This document shows positions 1 through 7,729 of a stretch of 18,955 bases of DNA, piece by piece. Within the stretch, counting starts at the first letter, position 1, and the number at the start of each line of letters is the position of its first letter. A program made the position numbers and the translations under genes. The notes below the pieces were generated by a model that made no database searches, was not told the origin of the DNA, and was given only the letters and a program-made list of their open reading frames with translations. Source of the DNA: JBEIDK01 sp040383485 (GTDB lineage Bacteria > Bacteroidota > Bacteroidia > UBA4408); contig JBEIDK010000052.1 in assembly GCA_040383485.1 (NCBI GenBank), positions 1-18,955 on the forward strand. Direction: 5' to 3'.

Positions 1-1116
1 TTTAATACCTTCCAAACTAGAGAATAAACCATTTGGTAGAGAATTAAAAAAATAATTCCCATCACATTTTGGTATTTTTATATCAAGTGCAAATGTCTTC
101 GAAGGTCTTGTATGATATGCGATATATGGTTTTATTTTAATATCATTTAGCATACAAATAGTTGAGCTATCAATGCCTAAGCCTGCTTCTGCAAAAAATA
201 ATTTATATTGTAACGATGCATTTTTAATTGTAACATCTGATGGTGATATTCTCCAATGATTGGCAACTAAATTATTGATAGATGCATTGCCTGAAATATA
301 AAATTTATCATCTTCAAAATCCGCTTCATTAATGCTCATCGACAAAGTATCAAACGCACATTTTAAATTAAATTTACTCACCAAAAAAGGTAAAGAGGCA
401 TTATGATTTTTATCGTGATATAGTTTAAACTTTAGTCTTCTATCCGACTTATTTATTTGAGCATCAACCACCCAATTTACAGTCAATGCATTTTCTGTAA
501 TTTTTGCTGTAGATTGTAAATGACCATTATCAAGGTGTATTGTAGGTATTTGCCAATTTACTTGTGCACTATCTAATGTAGCAAAAATGGATGTATTATT
601 AATTGCTATTAAATTTGGAATATTATCGAAAATATTATCTAATAAATGGTCTGCTGTTTCTGCAATATTTATTTGGTTGGTATTTAATGTATCTGAATTT
701 TGCTTTCTTTTCTTACGAATTAAAAACGAATAGTTATTAATGGAATCTTTTTTTACAATATTAATTTTAGTTTCATTAATTTCTAAATCATCAATTCTAA
801 TATTACCAATTAATAATGGCAATAATTTGATGTGAAAATAAATCTCTTGAGAATTGATTAACTCAGCTTGGGCTAGTGGTTTTACTGATAATTGCTTGAG
901 TTTAATACCGCTTATTCCATCGAAGTCAATTTCGGAATAATTCACTATTACTTTTTTATTAATCCGTATTGACTCTACCTTATATGCAACTAACTTATGA
1001 AGTATAATATTCCTGAATGCAAAAAATAAAATAATTAAAACTATAGGAATTAACGAAGCAACAAGCAGCCACTTTTTCCATTTAATATTTTGTATAATAT
1101 TCTTAAAATCAATCAC
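1..1116 (-). CDS. AsmA-like membrane-anchored protein, N-terminal part (runs off left edge)
   Basis: An open frame without stops reads on the minus strand from 1116 to the window edge, giving 372 codons of an incomplete protein. It starts at a GTG (1114-1116); an in-frame TAA lies just upstream and no ATG fits. A basic N-terminus (KNIIQNIKWKKW) is followed by one hydrophobic segment at about residues 15-34, then a long region of beta-rich, polar sequence with 'LLPLLIGNIRIDDLEI' near residues 95-110. A single N-terminal anchor plus repeated 'I..L.I....I.I' strands is the layout of AsmA/TamB-type periplasmic proteins, which bridge the inner and outer membrane. The family call rests on that layout and on no diagnostic motif. 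The upstream sequence contains TACTTTG close to the GTG, so the mRNA may have almost no leader. Confidence 0.6.
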   Translation of the reverse strand, partial: MIDFKNIIQNIKWKKWLLVASLIPIVLIILFFAFRNIILHKLVAYKVESIRINKKVIVNYSEIDFDGISGIKLKQLSVKPLAQAELINSQEIYFHIKLLPLLIGNIRIDDLEINETKINIVKKDSINNYSFLIRKKRKQNSDTLNTNQINIAETADHLLDNIFDNIPNLIAINNTSIFATLDSAQVNWQIPTIHLDNGHLQSTAKITENALTVNWVVDAQINKSDRRLKFKLYHDKNHNASLPFLVSKFNLKCAFDTLSMSINEADFEDDKFYISGNASINNLVANHWRISPSDVTIKNASLQYKLFFAEAGLGIDSSTICMLNDIKIKPYIAYHTRPSKTFALDIKIPKCDGNYFFNSLPNGLFSSLEGIK

Positions 1117-1302
1117 GGCTACAAAGTATAAATTTTACCATATTAATTTTAATATCTCACCCATTACTCTAACAGAAATTATATTAACATAAAGGGAATT
1201 TAATAATACAACTCCAATAAATCAAGAGCAGGCTATTTCTAATCAAAGAATTAAAACTAACCAATTTATTGAGCAATAAAAATTTACAAGAAATTAAAAT
1301 TA

Positions 1303-2274
1303 CTAACTAAACATCCTATGATCCTTCTTAAAAAGCTCTTCTTTAGGCAATGATTTAAAATATTCGTAAGTAATCTTTAACCCTTCTGCCCTATCCACCT
1401 TAGGCTCCCAACCTAAAATTTCTTTTGCTTTTGTAATATCTGGTTTTCTTTGTTTAGGATCATCAGTTGGCAGTGGCAATGAGATTAATTTTTGAGAAGT
1501 ACCTGTAAGTTTTATAATTTCCTCACCAAAATCTTTAATGGTTATCTCACTTGGGTTGCCAATGTTTACTGGATAAACATAATCACTTAATAATAAACGA
1601 TAAATACCTTCAACCAAATCAGAAACATAACAAAAAGCACGTGTTTGAGAACCATCACCAAACATGGTTAAGTCTTCGCCACGCAGCGCTTGACCAATAA
1701 ATGCTGGCAAAACGCGTCCGTCATTCAATCGCATTCTTGGGCCGTAGGTATTGAAAATACGTACAATGCGGGTTTCAAGACCATGATAAGTATGATAAGC
1801 CATTGTAATTGCTTCTTGAAAACGTTTTGCTTCGTCATATACACCACGCGGACCAATAGGATTAACATTGCCCCAATATTCTTCTGTTTGAGGGTGAACA
1901 AGAGGGTCGCCGTATACTTCGCTTGTTGAAGCAATAAGCATTCTGGCATTTTTTGCTTTGGCAAGCCCAAGTAAATTGTGAGTACCCAGCGAACCTACTT
2001 TTAAAGTTTGAATGGGTATTTTAAGATAATCAATAGGACTGGCTGGAGATGCAAAATGCAAAATGTATTTTAGTTCGCCGGGAATATGAACATACTTTGA
2101 AACATCGTGATGATAGAACTCGAAGTTCGATAAAGGCATCAGATGCTCAATATTACGCATATCACCTGTAATGAGATTGTCCATACCAATCACATGATAT
2201 CCTTCTTTAATAAATCTATCGCATAGGTGAGAACCTAAAAAACCTGCAGCACCTGTTATTAATACTCTTTCCAT
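1303..2274 (-). CDS. uxs: UDP-glucuronate decarboxylase (SDR family)
   Basis: Converts UDP-glucuronate to UDP-xylose in the cytoplasm, supplying sugar for surface polysaccharide; this is known for the family. The protein is an extended short-chain dehydrogenase of 323 residues. It has the NAD-binding GAAGFLG at 8-14, 'STSEVYGDP' at 116-124 with the catalytic Ser/Thr region, the catalytic pair Y146/K150 in 'YDEAK', and 'RIFNTYGPRM', which is typical of UDP-glucuronate decarboxylases. The frame stays open 15 codons further upstream, but the ATG at 2274 gives the usual 'MERVLITGAAG' start, and the extra codons overlap the predicted promoter. It is divergently transcribed from the hydrolase at 2524. 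The related dTDP-glucose and UDP-galactose enzymes are less likely because of the 'SEVYGDP...GPRGVYDEAKR' signature. Confidence 0.9.
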   Translation of the reverse strand: MERVLITGAAGFLGSHLCDRFIKEGYHVIGMDNLITGDMRNIEHLMPLSNFEFYHHDVSKYVHIPGELKYILHFASPASPIDYLKIPIQTLKVGSLGTHNLLGLAKAKNARMLIASTSEVYGDPLVHPQTEEYWGNVNPIGPRGVYDEAKRFQEAITMAYHTYHGLETRIVRIFNTYGPRMRLNDGRVLPAFIGQALRGEDLTMFGDGSQTRAFCYVSDLVEGIYRLLLSDYVYPVNIGNPSEITIKDFGEEIIKLTGTSQKLISLPLPTDDPKQRKPDITKAKEILGWEPKVDRAEGLKITYEYFKSLPKEELFKKDHRMFS

Positions 2275-2295
2275 TTTTATTAATTTTAAAGGTTG

Positions 2296-2328
2296 CAAAC
2301 ATATAAAAACAAGCTGCACTATTCAAAA
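2296..2328 (-). promoter_or_regulatory. Bacteroidota-type promoter of the UDP-glucuronate decarboxylase gene
   Basis: On the minus strand, TTTTG (2324-2328) is followed after exactly 20 bases by TATGTTTG (2296-2303). This matches the TTTG / TAnnTTTG consensus of the Bacteroidota housekeeping sigma factor at both boxes with usual spacing. The transcript would start near 2290 and leave a leader of about 16 bases before the ATG at 2274. Confidence 0.7.
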
Positions 2329-2495
2329 GGAAATTATTAGAGAATTAAGTATTCGACTCATCAAACATTAGAAAGACAAAACATCGCTTCATAAAACTCA
2401 ATAATGAAATAATCAAGAACAAATCATCCCATTTAGTATAGTAAATTATAAAATATTTTTCGTTTACTATTCCAATACCACATTTAAAATATTTT

Positions 2496-2503
2496 TACTT
2501 TAG
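2496..2503 (+). promoter_or_regulatory. Probable -7 box before the alpha/beta hydrolase gene
   Basis: TACTTTAG matches TAnnTTTG at seven of eight positions and lies 20 bases before the GTG start at 2524. No TTG was found at the expected -33 position, so this is a weaker call than the neighbouring promoters. Confidence 0.35.
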
Positions 2504-2523
2504 CATTTCAAAATAAATTAATT

Positions 2524-3318
2524 GTGTCAGTACTCAACTTCAAACAAGGAAATATTTATTATGAGGTACATGGAAAAGGCCGTGCAATAGTATTTCTGCA
2601 TGGTTTTTTAGGTTCAAGTAAGATATGGGATGGCTATATTGATAAATTCGTAAAATCATATAAAATTATATTAATTGACCTTCCTGGTCATGGACAAAGC
2701 GACTCATATGGCTACATCCATACCATGGAACTAATGGCAGAGAGTGTAAAGTCGGTTCTCGACCACTTAAACTTAAGAAGGTACATTATTGTAGGTCATA
2801 GCATGGGTGGTTACGTTTCACTGGCATTTGCCGAAATGTACTCTGATAATTTAAAGGGTTTGGTATTGTTTCATTCAACTGCATTGGCTGATTCTGAAAT
2901 TAAAAAACTTGAACGTACCAGAAGTATTAATTTAGTAAAAAGAAATCGTGGGAACTACATTAGAGGTGCCATCTTAAATCTATTCAATCCTAACCTACTG
3001 CAATTTTTCGAGCCTGAGATTCAGCTTTCAGAGAATATTGCAAAGCAACTCACTCCAAGAGCAATAATTGATAGCTTAGAAGGAATGAAACAAAGACTGA
3101 ATAGAGAGGTAATTTTAAAATTTGCTGAATACCCAATACTGTTCCTTGCTGGCAAGGCTGATAAGGTGGTACCCATAGAGACAATAGAACAACAGAGCAA
3201 ACTCCCTAAACGTTCATATAAAGCATTCTTAAAACAAGCTGCGCATATGGCCATGTTTGAAGAAAAGAAAACATCTCAAAAATTTCTAAATAAATTTTTT
3301 AATATGATTTACAGATAG
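2524..3318 (+). CDS. alpha/beta hydrolase
   Basis: A 264-residue alpha/beta-hydrolase fold protein. The sequence shows the oxyanion-hole motif HGFLG (26-30), the nucleophile elbow GHSMGG with Ser93, an acidic residue at D213 in 'GKADKVVP', and the catalytic His241 in 'AAHMAMFEE'; the triad is complete. There is no signal peptide, so it should be cytoplasmic. The start is a GTG at 2524 giving MSVLNFKQGNIYYE, which enters directly into the first beta strand of the fold. The fold includes esterases, lipases, MenH-like lyases and haloperoxidases; nothing here or in the neighbours fixes the substrate. It stands alone, divergent from the nucleotide-sugar gene and separated from slyD by a promoter. 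Confidence 0.85.
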   Translation: MSVLNFKQGNIYYEVHGKGRAIVFLHGFLGSSKIWDGYIDKFVKSYKIILIDLPGHGQSDSYGYIHTMELMAESVKSVLDHLNLRRYIIVGHSMGGYVSLAFAEMYSDNLKGLVLFHSTALADSEIKKLERTRSINLVKRNRGNYIRGAILNLFNPNLLQFFEPEIQLSENIAKQLTPRAIIDSLEGMKQRLNREVILKFAEYPILFLAGKADKVVPIETIEQQSKLPKRSYKAFLKQAAHMAMFEEKKTSQKFLNKFFNMIYR

Positions 3319-3375
3319 TTTTACTTGTTTTACTATATTCAAGAAAAAACCAGATACGATTAACTCTATTCTATC

Positions 3376-3408
3376 TTTTGACTTTCAAACCAAATTAAAT
3401 TACATTCG
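3376..3408 (+). promoter_or_regulatory. Promoter of the slyD-like gene
   Basis: TTTTG (3376-3380), a spacer of exactly 20 bases, then TACATTCG (3401-3408). Both boxes fit the Bacteroidota consensus, with one change (C for T) in the -7 box. The ATG follows 15 bases after the box. Confidence 0.65.
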
Positions 3409-3423
3409 CCAAAATTATTTTTT

Positions 3424-3942
3424 ATGACAATAGATAAACATAAGGTTGTTAGTGTTAGCTATACTCTATTTATAGCTGATGACGAAGAAAAAGGCGAAGA
3501 AATTGCCGAAAAAACCAAAGACAATGAACCATTTGTATTCTTGTTCGGTACCAATAGTGTAATTGAAGATTTTGAAACAAATCTTCATGGAAAATCAGTT
3601 GGTGATACTTTTGACTTCAGGGTTGAATCGGCTAGGGGTTATGGAGATTATGACGATACTGCTTTAGTTGAATTGCCTTTAGAAGCCTTTAAAGGTGAAG
3701 ATGGTAAAATTGATTACGACATGTTAGAAGTGGGCAATGAACTACCAATGACAGACGCTGATGGTAATAGACTTATTGGAATTGTTGCTGAGCTAAATGA
3801 GAAAATAGTAGTAATGGATTTTAATCATCCAATGGCTGGTGAAGATTTGCACTTTGTTGGTAAAGTACTTGCTGTACGTGATGCTACTGAAGAAGAATTA
3901 AATCATGGACATGTTCATGGAGAAGGTGGTCATCACCATTAA
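3424..3942 (+). CDS. slyD: SlyD-type FKBP peptidyl-prolyl cis-trans isomerase
   Basis: A 172-residue cytoplasmic prolyl isomerase and folding helper of the SlyD branch of FKBPs. Visible features are the short-chain FKBP core with 'FLFGTNSVIEDFETNL', 'VESARGYGDYDD', the insert-in-flap (IF) domain between about residues 75 and 130, and 'MDFNHPMAGEDLHFVGKVLAV', the SlyD signature that closes the FKBP half. The C-terminus is a short His-rich tail (HGHVHGEGGHHH), which in SlyD binds nickel and other divalent metals. It has its own promoter and no close operon partner except the small exported protein 35 bases downstream. Confidence 0.92.
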   Translation: MTIDKHKVVSVSYTLFIADDEEKGEEIAEKTKDNEPFVFLFGTNSVIEDFETNLHGKSVGDTFDFRVESARGYGDYDDTALVELPLEAFKGEDGKIDYDMLEVGNELPMTDADGNRLIGIVAELNEKIVVMDFNHPMAGEDLHFVGKVLAVRDATEEELNHGHVHGEGGHHH

Positions 3943-3977
3943 TTCATATACATAAATTTTAAAATTCATCCAAACAA

Positions 3978-4268
3978 GTGTACAATTTATTAAAGAAATT
4001 ATCCTTCTTACTCATTCTCATTTTAAATTTAAGTTTTATCTCAAAACCTAAGTATACAACTGGGAAGTTAGTGAAAGGTACTATCGACGGTTGCACATGG
4101 CTTATTGAGTTGAAGGATAAAAAAATTCTGCAACCAGTAAATATTGAGAAGTTTAATTTAAAACTTAAAGATGGAAAGAAATTAAAATTTACATATGCGC
4201 CTCTTAAGAAATCTGCAGGTTTTTGCATGATGGGCGATATGGTGGAGTTACTAGACGTGAAAAAATAA
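3978..4268 (+). CDS. small exported protein of unknown function
   Basis: A 96-residue protein starting at GTG (3978); an in-frame stop upstream leaves no earlier start. The first 22 residues form a signal-peptide-like segment (two Lys followed by LSFLLILILNLSF), without a lipobox Cys. The mature part carries 'GTIDGCTWLIEL', 'ILQPVNI' and 'KSAGFCMMGDMVEL', with two Cys residues that could form a disulphide. This resembles a family of roughly 100-residue exported Bacteroidota proteins with 'DGC.W...L..G..L.P' and 'C..G..V', which I know only as hypothetical. It lies 35 bases after slyD on the same strand and may be co-transcribed. No function is proposed. Confidence 0.65.
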   Translation: MYNLLKKLSFLLILILNLSFISKPKYTTGKLVKGTIDGCTWLIELKDKKILQPVNIEKFNLKLKDGKKLKFTYAPLKKSAGFCMMGDMVELLDVKK

Positions 4269-4440
4269 TAGTATCATACTTTTACCGTTTGAGTAGATTA
4301 TTTTACCATTTAAATAGTTAATTCAACCATTCAAGAAAAAATTAAAATAATAATACAATATCAGTGTATAATTGCATAACATAAGTAACATAATATTAAA
4401 TTAACATTTATAGTTAAATTATAGCTTTACTTCGCTAATA

Positions 4441-4471
4441 TTTGGTGTAATAAAAATTATTCCTAAAATTG
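4441..4471 (+). promoter_or_regulatory. Promoter of the exbB-exbD-exbD-tonB cluster
   Basis: TTTG (4441-4444), a 19-base spacer, then TAAAATTG (4464-4471), which differs from TAnnTTTG at one base. Transcription would start near 4478, leaving an A-rich leader of about 45 bases before the ATG at 4523 and no Shine-Dalgarno sequence. Confidence 0.5.
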
Positions 4472-4522
4472 CGACTCTTAAATTTAAAAACAACAAAAAA
4501 ATAAACAAATAACAAAACAATT

Positions 4523-5332
4523 ATGAGCAATCAAAAAAATTCAGAAGACAGTAAATTTGCAATGGCATTTGCTGCATTAGCTATTCCTGTTTGTGCAGTG
4601 GCAGGTTATTTAATTTATGCATTTCTTTTAGGTGCAGCAGGTAACTTCGAAGAAGGTAATACAGAAAATCATCCAATAAATATGTTGGGTATCGTTTACA
4701 AAGGTGGTGTTATTGTACCAATATTAATAACCGTATTATTAATTATCTTAACTTTTTCGGTTGAACGTTTTATTACTATTGGTAAAGCTAAAGGTAAAGG
4801 AAGTGTTGAAAAATTTGTAATCAAAACTCGTGAGTTATTAGCTGCTGGTCAAGTTGACAAAGCTATTGCTGATTGCGATGTTCAAAAAGGTTCAGTAGCA
4901 AATGTAATCAAGAACGGCTTAACTAAATATAAGCAAGTTGAAGCTGATGGAGCTATGGACAAGGAAGCTAAATTAGTTGCTATCCAAAAAGACATTGAAG
5001 AAGCAACTTCTTTGGAGTTACCAATGTTGTCTAAAAACTTAGTTATCATTTCAACTTGTGCTTCAATTGCAACACTAATTGGTTTGATTGGAACAGTAGT
5101 AGGTATGATTCGTGCATTCCAGGCATTAGCTCAAGCAGGTTCACCTGATGCTACAGCCTTATCAACAGGTATTTCTGAAGCTCTTATCAATACATTCTTA
5201 GGAATTTCTGGTTCTACAATTGCAATTGTTATGTATAACTATTTCTCAACAAAAATCGATACGTTAACATATAGCATTGATGAGGCTGGTTATTCAATTG
5301 TAAAAACATTTGATGCTAAACACAACAAATAA
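4523..5332 (+). CDS. exbB: ExbB/TolQ/MotA-family proton channel protein
   Basis: Inner-membrane stator of the TonB energy-transduction complex; with ExbD it converts proton-motive force into movement of TonB for uptake through outer-membrane receptors. The 269-residue protein has hydrophobic segments at about 14-37, 62-82, 172-198 and 220-241, a cytoplasmic loop between 83 and 171, and the MotA/ExbB signature 'LIGLIGTVVGMIRAFQALA' (186-204) followed by 'STGISEALINTFLGISGSTIAI'. The extra N-terminal hydrophobic segment and acidic linker (38-55) are common in Bacteroidota ExbB. It is the first gene of the cluster exbB-exbD-exbD-tonB, and a promoter lies upstream. Confidence 0.92.
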   Translation: MSNQKNSEDSKFAMAFAALAIPVCAVAGYLIYAFLLGAAGNFEEGNTENHPINMLGIVYKGGVIVPILITVLLIILTFSVERFITIGKAKGKGSVEKFVIKTRELLAAGQVDKAIADCDVQKGSVANVIKNGLTKYKQVEADGAMDKEAKLVAIQKDIEEATSLELPMLSKNLVIISTCASIATLIGLIGTVVGMIRAFQALAQAGSPDATALSTGISEALINTFLGISGSTIAIVMYNYFSTKIDTLTYSIDEAGYSIVKTFDAKHNK

Positions 5333-5336
5333 AAAG

Positions 5337-5367
5337 AAGCCCCACCTAACCTCCCCAAAAGGGAGGA
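5337..5367 (+). repeat. GC-rich dispersed repeat, copy 1 (between exbB and exbD)
   Basis: A 31-base unit beginning AAGCCCCACCTAACCTCC, four bases after the exbB stop. It differs from the copy at 6040-6070 at only three positions. It contains the hairpin CCTCCC-caaaa-GGGAGG (6 bp). Its C/G-rich composition contrasts with the AT-rich surroundings. It resembles REP-like intergenic repeats found in Bacteroidota genomes. Confidence 0.7.
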
Positions 5368-5385
5368 GAGGTAACTCCTATTTAT

Positions 5386-5410
5386 AATTCAAAATTCATA
5401 ATTCATAATT
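5386..5410 (+). repeat. Short tandem repeat of a 7-base unit
   Basis: About 3.6 copies of AATTCAT (the first unit is AATTCAA) directly upstream of the first exbD start. The number of units could vary by slippage and alter the spacing between repeat copy 1 and the start codon. Confidence 0.65.
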
Positions 5411-5420
5411 AAAAAAAGGT

Positions 5421-6041
5421 ATGTCAAAAATAAAAATGCCTCGAAATAGCCCCTCGCTAGATATGACTCCAATGGTGGATTTGGCATTCTTGTTAGTAAC
5501 ATTCTTTATGCTTACCACACAGTTTCGTGCTGATGAGCCTGTAATTGTTGACACACCATCATCTATATCAGAAACCATTATTCCTGATAAAGATGTAATG
5601 ACAATACTTATTGACGATAAAGGTAAAGTGTTTTATAACATTGATGGGCGTGATCATCGCCGAAGAGTAATTGAGAAGATGGGTGAAAAGTATCAAATAA
5701 AATTTTCTGAAGAAGAAATTCACCAGTTTGAAATACTTAGTTCTTTTGGAGTGCCTATGGCCAACATGAAAGAATTTTTAGCTAAAACTCCATCAGAAAG
5801 AAAGCTACTTTATGTTGCTCTTGATAAGAAAAACTTAAAAGGTATACCAGCAGACTCAACTAAAAATGAGTTGAGCGATTGGGTTTTACAAGGACGTTAT
5901 GCTAATCCAAAATACAGAATTGCAATCAAAGGTGATGGCAAGTCTAAATATCCAGTTGTAAAACAAGTAATACAAACAATGCAAGATAATAAGGTAAACA
6001 AATTTAATTTGGTTACCGATATGGAAGATGCGAATCAATAA
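5421..6041 (+). CDS. exbD: ExbD/TolR-family transport energizer, first copy
   Basis: Partner of ExbB in the TonB motor. The 206-residue protein has a short basic N-terminus, then 'LDMTPMVDLAFLLVTFFMLTT' forming the single membrane helix (about 18-34) with the proton-carrying Asp20, and a periplasmic domain to the C-terminus. The domain is longer than the roughly 140 residues of E. coli ExbD; this is usual for Bacteroidota, in which the insert is polar and charged. It begins after AAAAAAAGGT, one of the few purine-rich stretches near a start here. It is followed by a second exbD with which it shares the 'DMTPMVDLAFLL.TFFMLTT' segment, so the two arose by duplication. Confidence 0.9.
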   Translation: MSKIKMPRNSPSLDMTPMVDLAFLLVTFFMLTTQFRADEPVIVDTPSSISETIIPDKDVMTILIDDKGKVFYNIDGRDHRRRVIEKMGEKYQIKFSEEEIHQFEILSSFGVPMANMKEFLAKTPSERKLLYVALDKKNLKGIPADSTKNELSDWVLQGRYANPKYRIAIKGDGKSKYPVVKQVIQTMQDNKVNKFNLVTDMEDANQ

Positions 6042-6070
6042 GCCTCACCTAGCCTCCCCAAAGGGGAGGA
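6040..6070 (+). repeat. GC-rich dispersed repeat, copy 2 (between the two exbD genes)
   Basis: Same 31-base unit as 5337-5367 with three substitutions. Its first two bases are the last two of the exbD TAA stop codon. It forms a perfect 7-bp hairpin, CCTCCCC-aaa-GGGGAGG (6053-6069), and outer GCCT (6042-6045) can pair with AGGC (6075-6078). Confidence 0.7.
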
Positions 6071-6110
6071 AATAAGGCTTAATTTAAAATAATATTAACC
6101 AGTTCCGCTA

Positions 6111-6138
6111 GCCCTCCTTTTGGGAGGGTTGGGAGGGC
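6111..6138 (-). repeat. Related GC-rich repeat, copy 3, inverted
   Basis: Begins GCCCTCC and ends GGAGGGC, giving a 7-bp inverted repeat. Read on the minus strand it aligns loosely with copies 1 and 2: both have a GCCC start, an AACC..TCCC block, AAAAGG, and a final GGAACT or GGTAACT. It lies 14 bases before the ATG of the second exbD and supplies a TTG that could be mistaken for a start at 6120. Confidence 0.55.
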
Positions 6139-6152
6139 AAATAAATAAAGAA

Positions 6153-6791
6153 ATGGCAGAAGTAAATACCGGTGATAGTGGCGGTGGCGGTGGCAAACAC
6201 GGTGGTAAGGTAAGGGCTAAAAAATCCTCTACCAAAATAGACATGACACCCATGGTTGACTTAGCGTTTTTATTACTTACTTTTTTTATGCTTACCACAA
6301 CTTTCAGTAAGCCTAAAACAATGGAAATAAATATGCCTGTAAAAGACAAAACGGTTGACCCACCAAAAATTCCAGGGAAACAAACGCTAACCCTTTTGTT
6401 AAGTGAAAAAAATAGAATCTACTATTATTTTGGTGCTGATGACCCTACTGCAGCTCCAACAGTTGAAACTACAAATTTTGGTCCGAATGGTATTCACAAA
6501 TTATTACTTGAAAAAAACGAAGAAATTGGGGGTGTTGTAAGTAAAATTAAAGCTCTAAAGCAGGAATTTAAAGATGGCAAGATGGACGAAAAAGAATACA
6601 AGAAAAAGTCCATTGAAATTAAGAGTAGTAAAAAGGCTTTGATTGTACTAGTAAAAGCAGATGATGAATCGACATACAAAAATCTGATAGATATTTTAGA
6701 TGAGATGAATGTTTGCAATGTAGGGCGTTATGCAATTGTTGATATTACGCCAAGCGAAAAAGAAATGATTAAAAACGTTGTAGCACAATAA
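6153..6791 (+). CDS. exbD: ExbD/TolR-family transport energizer, second copy
   Basis: Second ExbD subunit of the TonB motor, 212 residues from the ATG at 6153. The frame stays open upstream to a TTG at 6120, but those 11 codons come from the GC-rich repeat and encode Gly-rich sequence unlike ExbD, so the ATG is preferred. The N-terminus carries a Gly-rich stretch (GDSGGGGGKHGG, 8-18), then a basic segment, the membrane helix at about 34-50 with Asp36 in 'DMTPMVDLAFLLLTFFMLTT', and a Lys-rich periplasmic domain ending in '...VGRYAIVDITPSE'. The stop is only three bases before tonB, so the two are translated together. Confidence 0.9.
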   Translation: MAEVNTGDSGGGGGKHGGKVRAKKSSTKIDMTPMVDLAFLLLTFFMLTTTFSKPKTMEINMPVKDKTVDPPKIPGKQTLTLLLSEKNRIYYYFGADDPTAAPTVETTNFGPNGIHKLLLEKNEEIGGVVSKIKALKQEFKDGKMDEKEYKKKSIEIKSSKKALIVLVKADDESTYKNLIDILDEMNVCNVGRYAIVDITPSEKEMIKNVVAQ

Positions 6792-6794
6792 ATT

Positions 6795-7628
6795 ATGGCA
6801 GAAAAAGATAATAATTTACTCGCCGACTGGGACAACGTAGTTTACAGCGGTAGAAACAATATAGTATTCGAAGGTAAAAACCGCGAATATGGCGCATTTG
6901 TGCTAAGAAAAGATTACAACAAAACAATCTCAATGGCAGTTATTGCTTCAGTTGTATTCTTAGTATTTGCTATTAGCGTTCCAGCAATTATTGCATACCT
7001 TGAATCACTTAAATCTGAAGAGGTGGTAATAAAAGATGATAATGATGTAAATTTAATGGACGCTCCTCCTGTTGACCCTGATGAGCCGCCACCGCCTCCT
7101 GTAGAACCGCCACCACCAGTGCAAGAAACAATTAAATTTGTGCCGCCAGTGGTAACTAATGAAGAAGTTCCAGAAGAAGATATTCCACCTACTCAAGAAG
7201 AACTGAAGGAAACTAATGCGGGTGTTGTTACGCAAGAAGGTAGCGGTGATATTGTTGATTTACCAATCGAAACAAAAAACGAGGTAATTGAAGACCCAGA
7301 TGCTAATAAAGTATTCGTTTCTGTTGAAGAAATGCCTACTTTTCCTGGTGGTGATGAAGGTTTAATGAAGTTCATGCAAAAAAGTGTAAGTTATCCGGCA
7401 CTTGAAAAAGAAAATGGAATTTCAGGAACGGTATATGTTTACTTCGTTGTAAATAAAGAAGGGAATATTGAAGATGCAAAGGTTGTAAGAGGTGTAAAAG
7501 GCGGATCTGGATTAGACAAAGAGGCATTACGTGTTATAAATAATATGCCTAAGTGGAGCATTGCCCGTCAAAACGGACGTCCAGTGAAAGTACAATTTAC
7601 ATATCCAGTAAAATTCGTATTGAAATAA
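6795..7628 (+). CDS. tonB: TonB energy transducer
   Basis: Links the ExbB/ExbD motor to outer-membrane receptors. The 277-residue protein has a cytoplasmic N-terminus with the Bacteroidota TonB motif 'NNIVFEGKNREYGA' (21-34), a membrane helix at about 46-69, a proline-rich periplasmic linker (about 89-133, with runs of PPPPP), and a C-terminal TonB domain (about 178-277) with 'YPALEKENGISGTVYVYFVV' (200-219) and 'NGRPVKVQFTYPVKF'. All parts needed for function are present. It sits three bases after exbD and is followed by a hairpin. The gene at 8002 is a paralogue of identical length. Confidence 0.93.
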   Translation: MAEKDNNLLADWDNVVYSGRNNIVFEGKNREYGAFVLRKDYNKTISMAVIASVVFLVFAISVPAIIAYLESLKSEEVVIKDDNDVNLMDAPPVDPDEPPPPPVEPPPPVQETIKFVPPVVTNEEVPEEDIPPTQEELKETNAGVVTQEGSGDIVDLPIETKNEVIEDPDANKVFVSVEEMPTFPGGDEGLMKFMQKSVSYPALEKENGISGTVYVYFVVNKEGNIEDAKVVRGVKGGSGLDKEALRVINNMPKWSIARQNGRPVKVQFTYPVKFVLK

Positions 7629-7667
7629 TTACTGAATACTTACTATAAAAAACAAAAAAAATTGTTA

Positions 7668-7693
7668 GTGAGTTGGTGTAAAAGCCAACTCAC
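7668..7693 (+). terminator. Hairpin after tonB, possible terminator
   Basis: GTGAGTTGG and CCAACTCAC form a perfect 9-bp stem around an 8-base loop, 40 bases after the tonB stop. It is preceded by an A-rich tract and not followed by a T run, so termination or mRNA 3'-end protection on the plus strand is plausible but not typical. Confidence 0.45.
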
Positions 7694-7729
7694 ATGACAC
7701 AAAAATCAAACACAAAACAAATGATTATT

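Noticed and set aside
1265..1280. Palindrome TTTATTG-ag-CAATAAA after the UDP-glucuronate decarboxylase gene as terminator
   Set aside because: All but one base pair are A-T and the loop of two bases is too small for a stable hairpin.
1690..1970. Open frames on both strands inside the nucleotide-sugar gene
   Set aside because: They overlap a clearly real gene and their translations show no domain or export signal; they are shadows of the coding frame.
2275..2319. N-terminal extension of the UDP-glucuronate decarboxylase (15 codons)
   Set aside because: It overlaps the predicted promoter and precedes the canonical start at the Rossmann strand.
4269..4522. Possible small RNA or riboswitch before exbB
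   Set aside because: The stretch is AT-rich low-complexity sequence with a promoter; I found no stable stem or known riboswitch core.
6120..6152. Upstream extension of the second exbD to a TTG start
   Set aside because: The codons lie in the inverted GC-rich repeat and encode a Gly-rich stretch unrelated to ExbD; the ATG at 6153 gives a normal N-terminus.
7053..7235. Minus-strand frame rich in Trp and Arg opposite tonB
   Set aside because: It is the antisense of the proline-rich linker; its odd composition is explained by that.
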